Positions 49,724 to 49,931 of a stretch of 49,931 nucleotides of DNA are shown piece by piece (the stretch's first letter is position 1; every line of letters starts with the position of its first letter). The DNA lies in contig DATBAK010000030.1 of NCBI GenBank assembly GCA_036271555.1, positions 1 to 49,931 of the forward strand. The letters run 5' to 3'. Below the pieces are notes generated by a model. The model made no database searches and had not been told where the DNA came from. It was given only the letters and a program-made list of their open reading frames with translations. A program made the position numbers and the translations under genes. Origin of the DNA: Acidimicrobiia bacterium (GTDB taxonomy: Bacteria; Actinomycetota; Acidimicrobiia; IMCC26256; PALSA-610).

Positions 49724-49931
49724 CTACGGCCGGGCACCGCGCGCCTTCGGGCCCGGCTCCCACAGCCGCGCCGCCAGGTTCGCGAACTCGCACAGCAGAC
49801 GGCGCGTGTCGCGCGGATCGATGATCTCCTCGACGAGGAACGCCTCCGCGGTCTTGAACGGCGACTGCCGCGCGACGAGACGCGCCTCGATCTCCGCGCG
49901 CTTCGCCTCGCGGTCGGGTGCCGCGTCGAGC
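49724..49931 (-). CDS. Acyl-CoA carboxylase carboxyltransferase subunit, C-terminal end only
   Basis: The final 68 codons of a biotin-dependent carboxylase beta subunit; the gene continues past the right edge. The end reads RAEIEARLVARQSPFKTAEA, LVEEIIDPRDTRRLLCEFAN and then a Pro/Gly/Arg-rich tail before TAG at 49726-49724. EEIIDPRDTR is the strongly conserved C-terminal motif of acetyl-, propionyl- and methylcrotonyl-CoA carboxyltransferases. The particular acyl-CoA cannot be told from this end. Confidence 0.85.
   Translation of the reverse strand, partial: LDAAPDREAKRAEIEARLVARQSPFKTAEAFLVEEIIDPRDTRRLLCEFANLAARLWEPGPKARGARP

Overview
The window is high-GC DNA, dense with genes and rich in overlapping stop/start codons. 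It looks like a chromosomal segment of an actinomycete-type bacterium, most likely a deep-branching or environmental Actinomycetota such as Acidimicrobiia. Supporting markers are a LexA box of the actinobacterial type, a mycothiol S-conjugate amidase, three F420-type luciferase-like oxidoreductases, a CtpE-like calcium ATPase, a WS/DGAT acyltransferase, an Rv1264-like adenylate cyclase and a DUF222/HNH protein. The taxonomic call is inference. There is no phage, insertion sequence, CRISPR array, rRNA or tRNA that I can support.

Left part (1-13572). An oxidoreductase truncated by the window edge and a tiny gene precede dnaE2, the error-prone polymerase, which has a perfect LexA box at its promoter. 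Next come a small LapA-like membrane protein and then the most striking locus, two divergent operons sharing one 113-base control region. Leftward run an OmpR-type regulator, its histidine kinase, a zinc-ribbon sugar epimerase and MTA phosphorylase. Rightward run a GT2 glycosyltransferase, a DUF2064 transferase, a methyltransferase, a five-helix membrane molybdoenzyme, a four-helix membrane protein and a GT-C-like membrane protein. Nearly every junction is a 4-base overlap, so the ten genes behave as one regulated module, probably for an envelope glycan and an extracytoplasmic redox step.

Middle part (13704-32696). An SLC41/MgtE-like transporter is paired with a duplicated PhoU/RCK_C protein. 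After these come a rhomboid protease with a zinc finger, a Gfo/Idh/MocA dehydrogenase, CtpE, a VanW-family envelope protein, the adenylate cyclase, mca, a lipid-binding SCP2 protein, a ChbG-like deacetylase, a thiolase and a quinone oxidoreductase. A sigma factor overlaps a membrane-anchored kelch propeller protein. A family of about 100-base repeats with a hairpin occurs here: three tandem copies at 31354-31666, single copies at about 20906 and 22859, and perhaps a worn one at 35555.

Right part (32752-49931). This holds an atypical PRPP synthetase, a pentapeptide-repeat protein, a lipoprotein hydrolase, WS/DGAT, a DsbA-like protein, a PAP2 phosphatase, a RecB-type nuclease, YbjQ and small proteins. 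It continues with an oxidoreductase, a hydrolase, a sulfatase plus acyl-CoA synthetase pair, DUF222/HNH, a SnoaL-like protein, a secreted protein, a second luciferase-like oxidoreductase with a 2OG-oxygenase-like gene, and the end of an acyl-CoA carboxylase subunit.

Two window-wide patterns stand out. At least twelve genes have a TANNNT hexamer ending 6-8 bases before the start codon, which indicates leaderless transcripts. Several convergent gene pairs are separated by a strong inverted repeat; in one of them the TAG stop codons of both genes form the base of the stem.
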